Shown piece after piece: positions 28,061 to 37,268 of a stretch of 64,000 nt of DNA. The DNA comes from UBA4738 sp002413305. Its GTDB lineage: Bacteria > Actinomycetota > UBA4738. The position numbers and the translations under genes are program-made. The DNA lies in NCBI GenBank assembly GCA_036847185.1, contig DAIUAM010000008.1:1-64000 (forward strand), given 5' to 3'. Positions within the stretch are counted from its first letter, which is position 1. Each line of letters opens with the position of its first letter. The notes beneath the pieces are model-generated. The model was not told the origin of the DNA and searched no databases. It saw nothing but the letters and a program-made list of their open reading frames with translations.

Positions 28061-29719
28061 TCACCCGGTCGGCGCGCGCGCGTACAGCACGTCGGCCACC
28101 CGGTCCCTGTCTTCGATGAGTCCGGCCTGCGCGGCGACCAGCGCTGACAGGCCGATCCGTCCTTCGACGTCCCGCGGGTCGGGGTCCCCGCTCGCCCCCA
28201 CCACCAGGCGCGAACCCTCCATGCCCACCTTCAGCGCGGCCTCGCGGGCGAAGACCCTCGCCACGAGGGCCAGGGCGTCCGGCCCGAACCGGTGGTCGGC
28301 CTTGTCCGAGAGCTCGCCGCCTGCGGACCTCGCCGCCCGGCGACACAGCGCCCCGGCGGCCTCGGCGTACGTGATCAGCTCCCCCACGCGGAGCAGGACG
28401 TGCTGACTCCGGGTCAGCCGGCCGGCGCGGGCCAGCTCGAGCGTCTCGGCCAGCGCGTGGAACCCCAGTGCGGCGACGTCGGCCCCGACCTTCGGATGCG
28501 CGCGGTGGAGCGCTTCGGCCTCCCGCGCCGCGTCGTGGTAGTACGCGCCGCGGGACTTGAGATGCTCCTGCCACCGGTCGCGGGCGATCGTCATCTCCAT
28601 GATCTCGGAGGTGCCCTCGTAGATCGTGGTGATCCGCACGTCCCGGCGGATCTTCTCGACCAGGTACTCCTTGACGTAGCCGTAGCCGCCGTGCGCCTGG
28701 ATGGCCGCATCGGCCGCAGCGTTGCCCGCCTCGCTGGCCAGGTACTTGGCCACCGCGCCCTCGGTGTTCAGCGAACCCTCGCCCGCGTCGATCCGTTCGG
28801 CCGTCTCTTCGATGCACGCTCGCGCGGCCTCCAGCCGGCACACGTGGGGAACGATCAGCTTGTGCGTGTAGCCCTGCTTCTCCGAGAGCGGCCCGCCTGC
28901 CTGGATGCGTTGGGTCGAATACGCGACGGCCCGGTCCAGCGCGGCCCATCCAGCGCCCAGGCCGAACGCGGCCACCATCAGGCGCGTGTAGCCGAACACC
29001 TGCTGGGCTTGGAGCAGGCCCTGGCCTTCGACGCCGCCGAGCAGCCGGTCGGCATCCACGCGCACCTCGTCCAGCGAGAGCGCAGCGGTGTTGCTGGCCC
29101 GGATCCCATGCTTGTCCTCGGGGATGCCGTGCGTGAAGCCCTCCAAGCCGCGCTCCAGGACGAACCAGCTGGGCCCGCCGGGAGCATTGGCCAGGATGGT
29201 GTAGGCGTCGGCCACCCCGCCGTTGCTGATCCACTGCTTCGCGCCGGAGATCCGGTACCCGACCGGGGCGCCGCCCTCGACGACCGGGACGGCGATGGTC
29301 TTCAGCGCGCCGAGGTCGGAGCCCGCCTCGGGCTCGGTGGCACCGTAAGCGAACAGCAGTCCCTCCTCGGCGATCCGGCTCAGCCACTCCTTCTTCTGGA
29401 CGTCTGTGCCGCCGACCGAGATCGGGTCACTGCCCAGGAACGTGGCCAGCACCCCGGTGGCCAGGCCGAGGTCGATGCGGGCCATCTGCTCACACACGCG
29501 GTAGACGTCGAAGGTCCCGCCGCCCATCCCGCCGTACTCCTCGGCGATGAACAGCAGCTGGACGCCGAGCTCGGGCCCGCACATCGCCCGGATGACCTCG
29601 ATCGGAGCCTCATCCTTCGCGTCCAGCTCGAGCAGCCTGCGATCGGGCAGCTCCTTCTCCGTGAACTCGCGGACGGCGGCAAGCGCCATCTCGAGCGTAT
29701 CTGCGTCCAGTCCGGCCAT
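28061..29719 (-). CDS. Acyl-CoA dehydrogenase family protein with C-terminal extension
   Basis: A 552-residue flavoenzyme of the acyl-CoA dehydrogenase fold. It has FAYGATEPEAGSDLGALKT (FAD/substrate loop), ISGAKQWISNGGVAD, an arginine-rich QAHGGYGYVKEY segment and the catalytic-base region TTIYEGTSEIMEMTIARDRW. Canonical enzymes are about 380 residues; the extra ~150 C-terminal residues form a helical domain as in FadE5-like or VLCAD-like members. Its ATG at 29719 has GGAAGAGAG upstream, and it is the first gene of the minus-strand lipid/polyketide operon, 24 bases before the KS1 start. It may introduce a double bond into an acyl-CoA or acyl-ACP; the substrate is unknown. Confidence 0.85.
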   Translation of the reverse strand: MAGLDADTLEMALAAVREFTEKELPDRRLLELDAKDEAPIEVIRAMCGPELGVQLLFIAEEYGGMGGGTFDVYRVCEQMARIDLGLATGVLATFLGSDPISVGGTDVQKKEWLSRIAEEGLLFAYGATEPEAGSDLGALKTIAVPVVEGGAPVGYRISGAKQWISNGGVADAYTILANAPGGPSWFVLERGLEGFTHGIPEDKHGIRASNTAALSLDEVRVDADRLLGGVEGQGLLQAQQVFGYTRLMVAAFGLGAGWAALDRAVAYSTQRIQAGGPLSEKQGYTHKLIVPHVCRLEAARACIEETAERIDAGEGSLNTEGAVAKYLASEAGNAAADAAIQAHGGYGYVKEYLVEKIRRDVRITTIYEGTSEIMEMTIARDRWQEHLKSRGAYYHDAAREAEALHRAHPKVGADVAALGFHALAETLELARAGRLTRSQHVLLRVGELITYAEAAGALCRRAARSAGGELSDKADHRFGPDALALVARVFAREAALKVGMEGSRLVVGASGDPDPRDVEGRIGLSALVAAQAGLIEDRDRVADVLYARAPTG

Positions 29720-29914
29720 GGCCCCGGCTCTCTTCCATTCGGGCTCTGGTTTCGCCTCCAGCCTGTCGGGTGAACGGCCGGGGCACTGGGGTTGGGTGGC
29801 CCGTCGCTCAAGGGACCATCAGCCCGGTCAGGGGGCGGGAAGGATCGGGTCGAAACGCCGGATGGGAGCCGATGGGTCAGGCGGAGCGGTGCGACCGGGG
29901 CGACAGCGCGACCT

Positions 29915-30402
29915 TCACCCGATCCCGCCGATCTTCCGCAGCCGTTCCGCGACCAGCGACCCGCGGACGCCCTCCCGGGCGATGACCAGGATCGTGTTGT
30001 CGCCGGCCACCGTCCCCACCACGCCCTCCACCGGCACGTGATCCATCGCATCGGCCAGCGGGTTCGCGGCGCCCGGCGGCGTGACGATCACCACGAGGTT
30101 CCCCGAGCTCTCGATCGACACGGCGTACTCGTTCAACATGCTCTTCAGGCGGCCCGAAGCAGTGGCCGTGGCCGCCTCGGTGGCCAGCGTGTACCGGAGG
30201 CGACCCTCACCGTCCCGAACGCGCACCAACCCGAGCTCTTCGAGGTCGCGGGAGATGGTCGACTGCGTCGCGTCGTGCCCCAGCTCCGCCAGCCGCCGCT
30301 GGATCTCGTGCTGCGTTGCCAGCGGGGCGGTCCGAACCAGCTCCAGCAGCGCCCGCTGCCGGCGGCGCTTCGTCTCGCCCATGGTCTGGCCGTTCCGGAG
30401 CT

Positions 30403-30406
<4 letters not shown>
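29915..30406 (-). CDS. argR: Arginine repressor ArgR
   Basis: A 163-residue regulator. The N-terminal winged helix has ATQHEIQRRLAELGHDATQSTISRDLEELGL, the classic ArgR DNA-binding signature with SQ/TIS-RD. The C-terminal domain has GNLVVIVTPPGAANPLADAMD and GTVAGDNTILVIAR, which bind arginine and form the hexamer. The ATG at 30406 overlaps the argD stop as ATGA; an internal ATG 24 bases later is less likely. In the presence of arginine it should repress the arg promoter near 34690. It is the last gene of the arg operon, and the next gene downstream belongs to the lipid/polyketide locus. Confidence 0.93.
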
Positions 30407-31544
<1,138 letters not shown>

Positions 31545-31548
<4 letters not shown>

Positions 31549-32480
31549 GCGGGCTCGCCCTCCCCGTCCTGGGTCAGCATCGTGCCGAACCCCTCGGGGG
31601 TGAACAGCTCGAGGATCAGCGCGTGTTCGACCCCGCCGTCGATCAGGTGCGACCAGCGCACCCCCGCCCGCATCGCCGAGATGGCGCTGGTCAGCTTCGG
31701 GATCATGCCGCCGGTGGCCGCGCCGTCGGCCAGCAACTCTTCGCATTCCGACACGGTGGCCCGAGAGACGAACGTCCCCTCCCGGTCGTACAGCCCCGGC
31801 ACGTCCGTGACGTAGACCAGCTTGGAGGCGCCGAGCGCCGCCGCGACCGCGCCCGCCACCAGGTCGGCGTTCACGTTGTACGAGGCACCGCACTCGTCCA
31901 CGCCGATCGAGGCGATGACCGGGACGAACTTCTCCATGACGTGGGAGAGCACGTCGATGTCCACGCGTTCGACATCGCCCACCCGCCCCAGCTCGGGCGA
32001 ACGCGGCCGCACACGGAGCAGTCCGCCGTCATGGCCCGAGAGCCCGATGGCGGGGGTGCCGTGCAGCACGAGGCTCGACACCAGGTCCTGGTTGATCGTG
32101 CCGAGCAGCACCATCCGGACCACCTCGAGCATGGCCTCGTCGGTCACCCGGTGGCCGTCGACGAACGTCGCTTCGAGTCCCAGCCGCGCGGCCATCGACG
32201 TGATCTGCCGGCCGCCGCCGTGCACGATCACCGGCCGGATGCCGACCAGCCGGAGCAGGGCCACGTCCTGGGCGAACGCGTCGGCCAGGTGCGCCTCCTC
32301 GATCGCCGCCCCGCCGAACTTGACCACGACGGTCGAACCGGCGTGCTGGCGGATGGAGGACAGCGCCTCCAGCAGCACGGCGGCCTTGCCGCGGGTGCGC
32401 CGGCGGAGGCCGGGCGGCGTGGCGGACTCCGTCGCTGGAGATCCGAGAGCCGGCACGGCACGATCGGGGCGCGCCGTCAC
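31545..32480 (-). CDS. argB: Acetylglutamate kinase ArgB
   Basis: A 311-residue amino-acid kinase that phosphorylates N-acetylglutamate. It has VVVKFGGAAIE (ATP loop Lys and GG), VIVHGGGRQIT, GLSGHDGGLLRVRP, SYNVNADLVAGAVAAALGA, VYVTDVPGLYD and TGGMIPKL. The GTG start at 32480 overlaps the argJ stop as GTGA. The N-terminus is about 30 residues longer than the minimal enzyme and rich in Arg, Pro and Ala, with no recognised domain; the first conserved helix begins near LLEALSSIRQ. The longer version is kept because of the coupled start. Confidence 0.93.
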
Positions 32481-33640
32481 GTCGTGTACTCCCCGTTGAT
32501 CCGGACGTACTCGTAGCCCAGGTCGCAGCCGAAGGCCGTCGCCGAGCCAAGCCCTTCGCCGAGGTAGATCCGGATGACGACCTCCTTCTCCCGCATCGCC
32601 TCCGTGCACTTCTCCGGATCGAACGATGGAGGGATGCGGCCCGCTTCGACCACCAGTACGCCGCCCAGCGTGGCCTCCACCCGTTCAGGCTCGAAGTGCG
32701 CCCCGCTCGAACCCACCGCCTGGATGATCCGGCCCGGGTTCGGATCCTTGCCGAAGATGGCCGTCTTGACCAGCATCGAACCCGCCACCGACCGGCCGAC
32801 CTTCTGCGCGTCGCCGTCGGTCGCCGCGCCCTCCACCTGCACGATCAACGTGGTCTCCGCGCCCTCGGCATCGGCGACGATCTGCCGGGCCAGGTCGTGG
32901 CACGCCGCGCCGACGGCCTCGACCAGCGCTTCCGGAGCGGGGGTCACCCCCGACGCCCCGTTGGCCAGCAGCAGGACCGTGTCGTTCGTGCTGGTGCAAC
33001 CGTCCACGGTCACCGAGTTCCAGACGGGAGCCGCGCCGTGCCGCAGCGTGTGCCGGACCACGGTGGGGCTCGGGGCAACCGCGTCCGTGGTGAGGAACAC
33101 CAGCAGCGTGGCCAGGTCGGGGGCGATCATCCCCGCTCCCTTCGCACAGCCGCCCACCGTGAACCCGTCGCCGTGGACCACGGTCTCCTTCGTCACCTTG
33201 TCGGTGGTGCGGATGGCGGTGGCGAAGTCCCTCCCACCGCCGATGCTCAGCCTGGCGGCCGCGTCGGCCACCCCGTCGGCGGCGCGTTCGACATCGATCC
33301 GCGGTCCGATCACGCCGGTCGAACACGACAGCACGTCAGCGTCGTCGATCCCCAGCACGGCGGCGACCGCCGCGGTGATCGCTTCGGCATCCTCCATGCC
33401 CTCACGCCCGGTCCCGGCGTTGGCCTGGCCGCTGTTCGCCACGATGGCCCGGGCCGAACCGTTCGCCAGCCTCCGTTTGTCGAGCACCACCGGCGCGGCC
33501 GCGAAGAGGTTCGTCGTGAACAGTCCCCCGGCCATCGCCGGACGATCGCTGAGCAGCAGGCCGAGGTCGAGCTTCCCGCTCGCCTTGAGCCTGGCGGACA
33601 CGCCGGCCGCGGTGAAGCCGGCGGGTGCGGTCACGCTCAT
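32477..33640 (-). CDS. argJ: Glutamate N-acetyltransferase / ornithine acetyltransferase ArgJ
   Basis: A 387-residue enzyme that recycles the acetyl group from acetylornithine to glutamate. The self-cleavage region CAKGAGMIAPDLATLLVFLTTD is present, with the nucleophilic Thr in LATLL, and also the DGCTSTNDTVLLLANG segment and the C-terminal YVRINGEYTT, whose end is part of the active site. A precursor should split into alpha and beta chains. ATG at 33640 overlaps the argC stop as ATGA and its own stop overlaps argB as GTGA. A bifunctional ArgJ would make a separate ArgA unnecessary. Confidence 0.95.
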   Translation of the reverse strand: MSVTAPAGFTAAGVSARLKASGKLDLGLLLSDRPAMAGGLFTTNLFAAAPVVLDKRRLANGSARAIVANSGQANAGTGREGMEDAEAITAAVAAVLGIDDADVLSCSTGVIGPRIDVERAADGVADAAARLSIGGGRDFATAIRTTDKVTKETVVHGDGFTVGGCAKGAGMIAPDLATLLVFLTTDAVAPSPTVVRHTLRHGAAPVWNSVTVDGCTSTNDTVLLLANGASGVTPAPEALVEAVGAACHDLARQIVADAEGAETTLIVQVEGAATDGDAQKVGRSVAGSMLVKTAIFGKDPNPGRIIQAVGSSGAHFEPERVEATLGGVLVVEAGRIPPSFDPEKCTEAMREKEVVIRIYLGEGLGSATAFGCDLGYEYVRINGEYTT

Positions 33641-34674
33641 GGGTACACCCCGATCGTCGACAGGCCTGTCGTCTCGTCCAGGCCGAACAGCACGTTGAGG
33701 TTCTGCACCGCCTGCCCGGCGGCGCCCTTGCCGAGGTTGTCGATGGCCCCGATGACCACCGCCGTCCCGGAGTGCTCGTCGACGTCGGCGGACAGCTCGC
33801 ACACGTTCGTCCCGGCCAGCCGCTTCGGGTCTGGGGTCTGCCCGGCCTCCAGGACCCGGACGAAGGGCTCCTCTCGGTACGCGCGGGAGAGCGCGTCGCG
33901 AAGCGTTCCCACGTCAGCTTTCGCGGCCGCGTACGAGGTGGTCACGATCCCCCGCACCGTGGGCACGAGGTGCGGGACGAACGTGACCGACGGCGCCGAA
34001 CCCGTGGCCAGCGCCAGCGCGCGCTCCATCTCCGGCGTGTGCTGGTGGCGGCCGACCTTGTACGCCCGGACGGTCCCGTCCAGGGCGGCGAAGTGCGCGT
34101 CCCACGTCAGCTTCTTGCCGGCCCCGGAGATTCCGGACTTCCCGTCGACCACGACCCGGTCCTCGACGAGTCCTTCGCGGAGCAACGGGGCGAGCCCCAG
34201 CACGACCGGGGTTGGGTAGCACCCAGGGTTGGCCACCACCGTCGCCCCGGCGATCTGGTCCCGGAACAGCTCGGTCAGCCCGTAGGCCGCCTTCGCCAGC
34301 CACGCCGGTTCGGTGTGCTCGAACCCGTACCAGGCTTGGTAGTCCTCCGCCGGCAGGCGGAAGTCGGCCCCGATGTCCACGACCCGGCAACCGACCTCGG
34401 CCAGCCCAGGGACCAGCCGTGAGCTCTCTCCGGCCGGCAAGGCCAGGAAGACGGCGTCCACCAGGGTGGCGTCGAGCGCGTCGTTCGGCTCGAAGATCCG
34501 GTCCCCGTACGGGGCGAGGTGCGGGTACAGCGCGCCCACCCGCTGCCCGGCGACGTCGCGGGCGCCGAGGAACACGGCGTCGGCCGCCGGGTGCCCGTGG
34601 AGCAGGCGAAGGAGCTCGGCCCCGGCGAAGCCGGAAGCCCCCAGCACCGCGACCCTGATCCGATGGCTATGCAC
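33637..34674 (-). CDS. argC: N-acetyl-gamma-glutamyl-phosphate reductase ArgC
   Basis: A 345-residue NADPH-dependent reductase, the usual length for type-1 ArgC. It starts MHSHRIRVAVLGASGFAGAE (Rossmann GASGxxG), has the active-site Cys in ANPGCYPTP, the FRL-AEDYQAWYGFEH segment and HQHTPEMERAL near the C-terminal substrate site. The start is GTG at 34674, with no ribosome-binding site but with a -10 box 11 bases upstream, so the mRNA may be almost leaderless. It is the first gene of argCJBDR. Confidence 0.95.
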   Translation of the reverse strand: MHSHRIRVAVLGASGFAGAELLRLLHGHPAADAVFLGARDVAGQRVGALYPHLAPYGDRIFEPNDALDATLVDAVFLALPAGESSRLVPGLAEVGCRVVDIGADFRLPAEDYQAWYGFEHTEPAWLAKAAYGLTELFRDQIAGATVVANPGCYPTPVVLGLAPLLREGLVEDRVVVDGKSGISGAGKKLTWDAHFAALDGTVRAYKVGRHQHTPEMERALALATGSAPSVTFVPHLVPTVRGIVTTSYAAAKADVGTLRDALSRAYREEPFVRVLEAGQTPDPKRLAGTNVCELSADVDEHSGTAVVIGAIDNLGKGAAGQAVQNLNVLFGLDETTGLSTIGVYP

Positions 34675-34692
34675 GAGAGTCGATGATTATGC
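34661..34692 (-). promoter_or_regulatory. Candidate ArgR operator (two CGATGnnTATGC half-repeats)
   Basis: The plus strand reads CGATGGCTATGC at 34661-34672 and CGATGATTATGC at 34681-34692, the same 12-base pattern 20 bases apart. Paired ARG boxes about two helical turns apart are the usual ArgR target, and the GCATA core resembles actinobacterial ARG boxes. The pair covers the -10 box and the start codon. ArgR is encoded in the same operon. Binding is inferred, not shown. Confidence 0.5.
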
Positions 34693-34714
34693 GGGATGGG
34701 GGCCCCTCTGGCAA
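34686..34714 (-). promoter_or_regulatory. Promoter of the arg operon
   Basis: On the minus strand TTGCCA (34709-34714) and CATAAT (34686-34691) are spaced by exactly 17 bases, a strong housekeeping-sigma promoter. The expected transcription start is about five bases before the argC GTG, which explains the lack of a ribosome-binding site. It overlaps the 12-base repeat described separately. Confidence 0.7.
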
Positions 34715-34729
34715 CGGGCGGATCGCAGT

Positions 34730-35233
34730 CTACGCTAGCGGGCGGCGGTACCGGACCTCGGACACGGTCGCTCCCAGCACCTGCTGGGTTCGTTCGACCC
34801 CGTCGTCCGTCCAGCCGGCCCGTTCGTAGAAGCGGCGAGCGCGATCGTTGCCGGGGAGGACCCACAGGATCGCGTCGCCGTAGCCGAGCGCCCGGAGTTC
34901 GTCCTGCGCGGCCTCCAGGAGCTCGCGGCCCGCGCCGGCGCCCCATGCGTCGGGGTCGACGTTGATCGAATAGAGCTCGCCGGAGTCGTCGACCCCCGCC
35001 GGGCCCAGGGCGGCGAACCCGACCACCTGGCCCTCGCGCTCGACGACCAGGATCGAGGCGCGGGCTCGCGGTCTGGCCACGGCCCCCCGCCACAGGTCGG
35101 CGCGGTCATCGGCCGAGAGCGCGTCCAGGTAGGCATCGGGCATATGGCCGCGGTAGGCCGCCTGCCAGGCACGAACGTGCACCCTGCCCATGACGGCGGC
35201 GTCGTCGGCGGTGGCGGGGCGGGTGGTATGCAC
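34730..35233 (-). CDS. GNAT-family N-acetyltransferase
   Basis: A 167-residue GCN5-related acetyltransferase. It begins VHTTRPATADDAAVMGRVHVRAWQAAYRG, a start typical of the family, then VVGFAALGP, ELYSINVDPDAWGAGAGRELL (motif A, acetyl-CoA pyrophosphate loop, with WGAGAG in place of Q/RxxGxG) and AILWVLPGNDRARRFYERAGW (motif B). It uses acetyl-CoA to acetylate an amine that cannot be predicted. The GTG at 35233 is taken as start because the family match begins there. It is separated from argC by 55 bases and from the tryptophanase-like gene by 47 bases, all on the minus strand. Confidence 0.85.
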   Translation of the reverse strand: MHTTRPATADDAAVMGRVHVRAWQAAYRGHMPDAYLDALSADDRADLWRGAVARPRARASILVVEREGQVVGFAALGPAGVDDSGELYSINVDPDAWGAGAGRELLEAAQDELRALGYGDAILWVLPGNDRARRFYERAGWTDDGVERTQQVLGATVSEVRYRRPLA

Positions 35234-35280
35234 GGTCTGACCATACCCGCGCCTTCGGATGGATCGACTCCGGGGCGGTC

Positions 35281-36657
35281 TCAGCGACCGGCGGGTTCGA
35301 ATACCGCGCTGAAGTGCGGCAACTCGGACGGAGCTTCGACCAAACGGAGGCCTTCGATCTCCTCGCGCTTGGCCCACACACCTGCGAGGACCCCGGCCAC
35401 GTAGGCCAGGTGGTTGTCGGTGTACACGCGGCGGGGGATGGCCAGGCGCAGGTACTCCCACGGCGCCAGCCGGAGCTCACCGGTCTCCGGGTCGGGTTCG
35501 GCGAAGGCCAGCCCGCCCAGCCCGACCCCCCGGACGCCACCGGCTTCGTACAAGGCGGCGGTCAGCGATTCGGCCGGGAACCGCTCGCGCGGCAGGTGGG
35601 GCAGGAACGCGGCCGCGTCGATGACCACGCTGTGACCGCCCGGCGGCCGGACAACCGGGATCCCGATGTCCGAGACCAGCCCGTGCAGGAAGCGAACCTG
35701 GCGGATCCGGGCGGCCAGGTACTCCTCGTCCATCCCTTCGACCAGCCCGCGCGCCACCGCCTCCAGATCGCGGCCGGCCATGCCGCCGTACGTCACGAAC
35801 CCCTCGTACAGGATCGCCCACGGCCGGCACGCGTCGAAGTCCTGCTGTCGCCGGAGGGCCAGGAACCCTCCGATGTTCACCAGCGCGTCCTTCTTCGCGC
35901 TCATGGCCGCGCCGTCGGCCAGGTCGAAGAAATCCCGCGCGATGTCCCTGACCGAACGGCCGATCTGACCCGGCTCGCGCTCGCTCACCAGGAACGCGTT
36001 CTCCGCGAACCGGGCGGCGTCGATCACCAGCGTGATCCCGCGCTGTTTGCAGAACGCCGCCACCTGGCGCGCGTTCGCCAGCGAGACCGGCTGCCCGCCG
36101 TTCGTGTTCGACGTCAGGGTGAGCACGAAGAGGTGCACCTTGCCCGGGTGCGCCGCGACCACCCGCTCGGCCTTGGCCAGGTCGACGTTGCCCTTGAACG
36201 GCGACAGGTCGTCGGGGTCCAGGCCCTCGTCGATCACGACGTCGACCGGCGCCGCACCACGGTTGCGGATGTGCGCCCGCGTGGTGTCGAAATGCAGGTT
36301 GCCCAGGACCAGGTCGCCCGACTCGACGAAGGCCCGCGTGTAGACGGTCTCCGCGCCCCGGCCCTGGTGGACGGGGATCACGAAGGGGAACCCGGTGATG
36401 TCTCTGATCGCGGACTCGAAGTGGTCCCAGTTCCTGGCGCCGGCGTAGGCCTCGTCGCCGCCCTGGATCCCCGACCACTGGTCGGCGCTCATGGCCGAGG
36501 TCCCGCTGTCGGTCAGCAGGTCGACGAACACGTCCTCGGACCGGAGCCGGAACACGTTGTAGCCGGCGGAGCGGATCGCCCGCGCGCGCTCCTCGGGCGA
36601 GATCAGCCGGATCGGTTCGATCGACTTGACCCGCCAGGGTTCGGGGGTGCCATGCAT
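35281..36657 (-). CDS. Tryptophanase / tyrosine phenol-lyase family beta-eliminating lyase
   Basis: A 458-residue PLP enzyme of the TnaA/Tpl family, which cleave tryptophan to indole or tyrosine to phenol, with pyruvate and ammonia. It begins with the family hallmark IEPIRLISPEERARAI and has VFVDLLTDSGTSAMSADQWS, FPFVIPVHQGRGAE, LTLTSNTNGGQPVSLAN, DAARFAENAF and the PLP lysine in AAMSAKKDALVNIGG. Length matches the family (about 460). The start at 36657 (MHGTPEPW) is chosen over an upstream in-frame ATG. No tnaC-like leader peptide and no permease are seen beside it. Which amino acid it prefers cannot be told by eye. Confidence 0.88.
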   Translation of the reverse strand: MHGTPEPWRVKSIEPIRLISPEERARAIRSAGYNVFRLRSEDVFVDLLTDSGTSAMSADQWSGIQGGDEAYAGARNWDHFESAIRDITGFPFVIPVHQGRGAETVYTRAFVESGDLVLGNLHFDTTRAHIRNRGAAPVDVVIDEGLDPDDLSPFKGNVDLAKAERVVAAHPGKVHLFVLTLTSNTNGGQPVSLANARQVAAFCKQRGITLVIDAARFAENAFLVSEREPGQIGRSVRDIARDFFDLADGAAMSAKKDALVNIGGFLALRRQQDFDACRPWAILYEGFVTYGGMAGRDLEAVARGLVEGMDEEYLAARIRQVRFLHGLVSDIGIPVVRPPGGHSVVIDAAAFLPHLPRERFPAESLTAALYEAGGVRGVGLGGLAFAEPDPETGELRLAPWEYLRLAIPRRVYTDNHLAYVAGVLAGVWAKREEIEGLRLVEAPSELPHFSAVFEPAGR

Positions 36658-36826
36658 GCCAGCCCAAGCGTGCCCGCCCGGGTCGACGCCGTGACGGGTC
36701 GAACGACCCCCTCCCGCAGGGGCGAGCCGCACGGTCCGATACGCAGATGCACTCGTCGAAAACCGTGGCTCGCTCAGCAGCGAACGGATGGAGGATGATC
36801 ACCGCCCTACGCTGAGAGGAGGATCC

Positions 36827-37207
36827 ATGCGAGGACTCCGAGGACACGCCGTTCGCACGCTCTCGACGATGCTCGTGACGGTTGCCATCGTGGCCGGTGG
36901 GGCCAGCTTCGCCGACGCGACCGGGGCGGCGATCACGCTGACGCCGAACTCAGGTCTCGCCGGCTCGACCACCCAGGTGACGGGTTCGGGCTATGCGGCA
37001 GGCGAGACCGTGAAGCTCGCCTTCATCAACACCTCGGGCGGCGTCACGAACGTGAACCAGCTGGGCACGGCGACCGCGGATTCGAACGGCGCGTTCCAGG
37101 CGACCGTGAAGATCCCCTCCGTGGGCACGCCGGGCGCCCAGAAGGTGCGGGCGGTCGGCCGGACCAGCCACCTGGTGGCGCGGAAGACCTTCTTCGTCAC
37201 CACCTAG
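36827..37207 (+). CDS. Small secreted protein with one Ig-like/IPT-type domain
   Basis: A 126-residue protein. AGAGGAGG five bases before the ATG fixes the start at MRGLRGHAVRTL, giving a Sec signal peptide (basic n-region, hydrophobic TMLVTVAIVAGGASF, cleavage near ADA-TG). The mature part is a single beta-sandwich-like domain with LTPNSGLAGSTTQVTGSGYAAGETV, the pattern found in IPT/TIG-like and carboxypeptidase-regulatory-like repeats (xPxSGxxGSxVTVxGxGF). It is probably secreted or wall-associated; the ligand is unknown. It lies alone between divergent and convergent neighbours. Confidence 0.8.
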   Translation: MRGLRGHAVRTLSTMLVTVAIVAGGASFADATGAAITLTPNSGLAGSTTQVTGSGYAAGETVKLAFINTSGGVTNVNQLGTATADSNGAFQATVKIPSVGTPGAQKVRAVGRTSHLVARKTFFVTT

Positions 37208-37268
37208 CGAGACAGAGCGTGCCGAACCGGGGGAAACGAACCTCGGGTCGGAAGGACGGGTCCCGGAG

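Noticed and set aside
26631..29387. A 918-codon minus-strand frame across KS1 and the acyl-CoA dehydrogenase
   Set aside because: Gly/Arg-rich shadow one base out of phase with both real proteins.
29720..29914. A promoter for the lipid/polyketide operon in the 195 bases after argR
   Set aside because: No pair of -35 and -10 boxes with good spacing was seen; the operon may use another sigma factor or read through from the arg genes.
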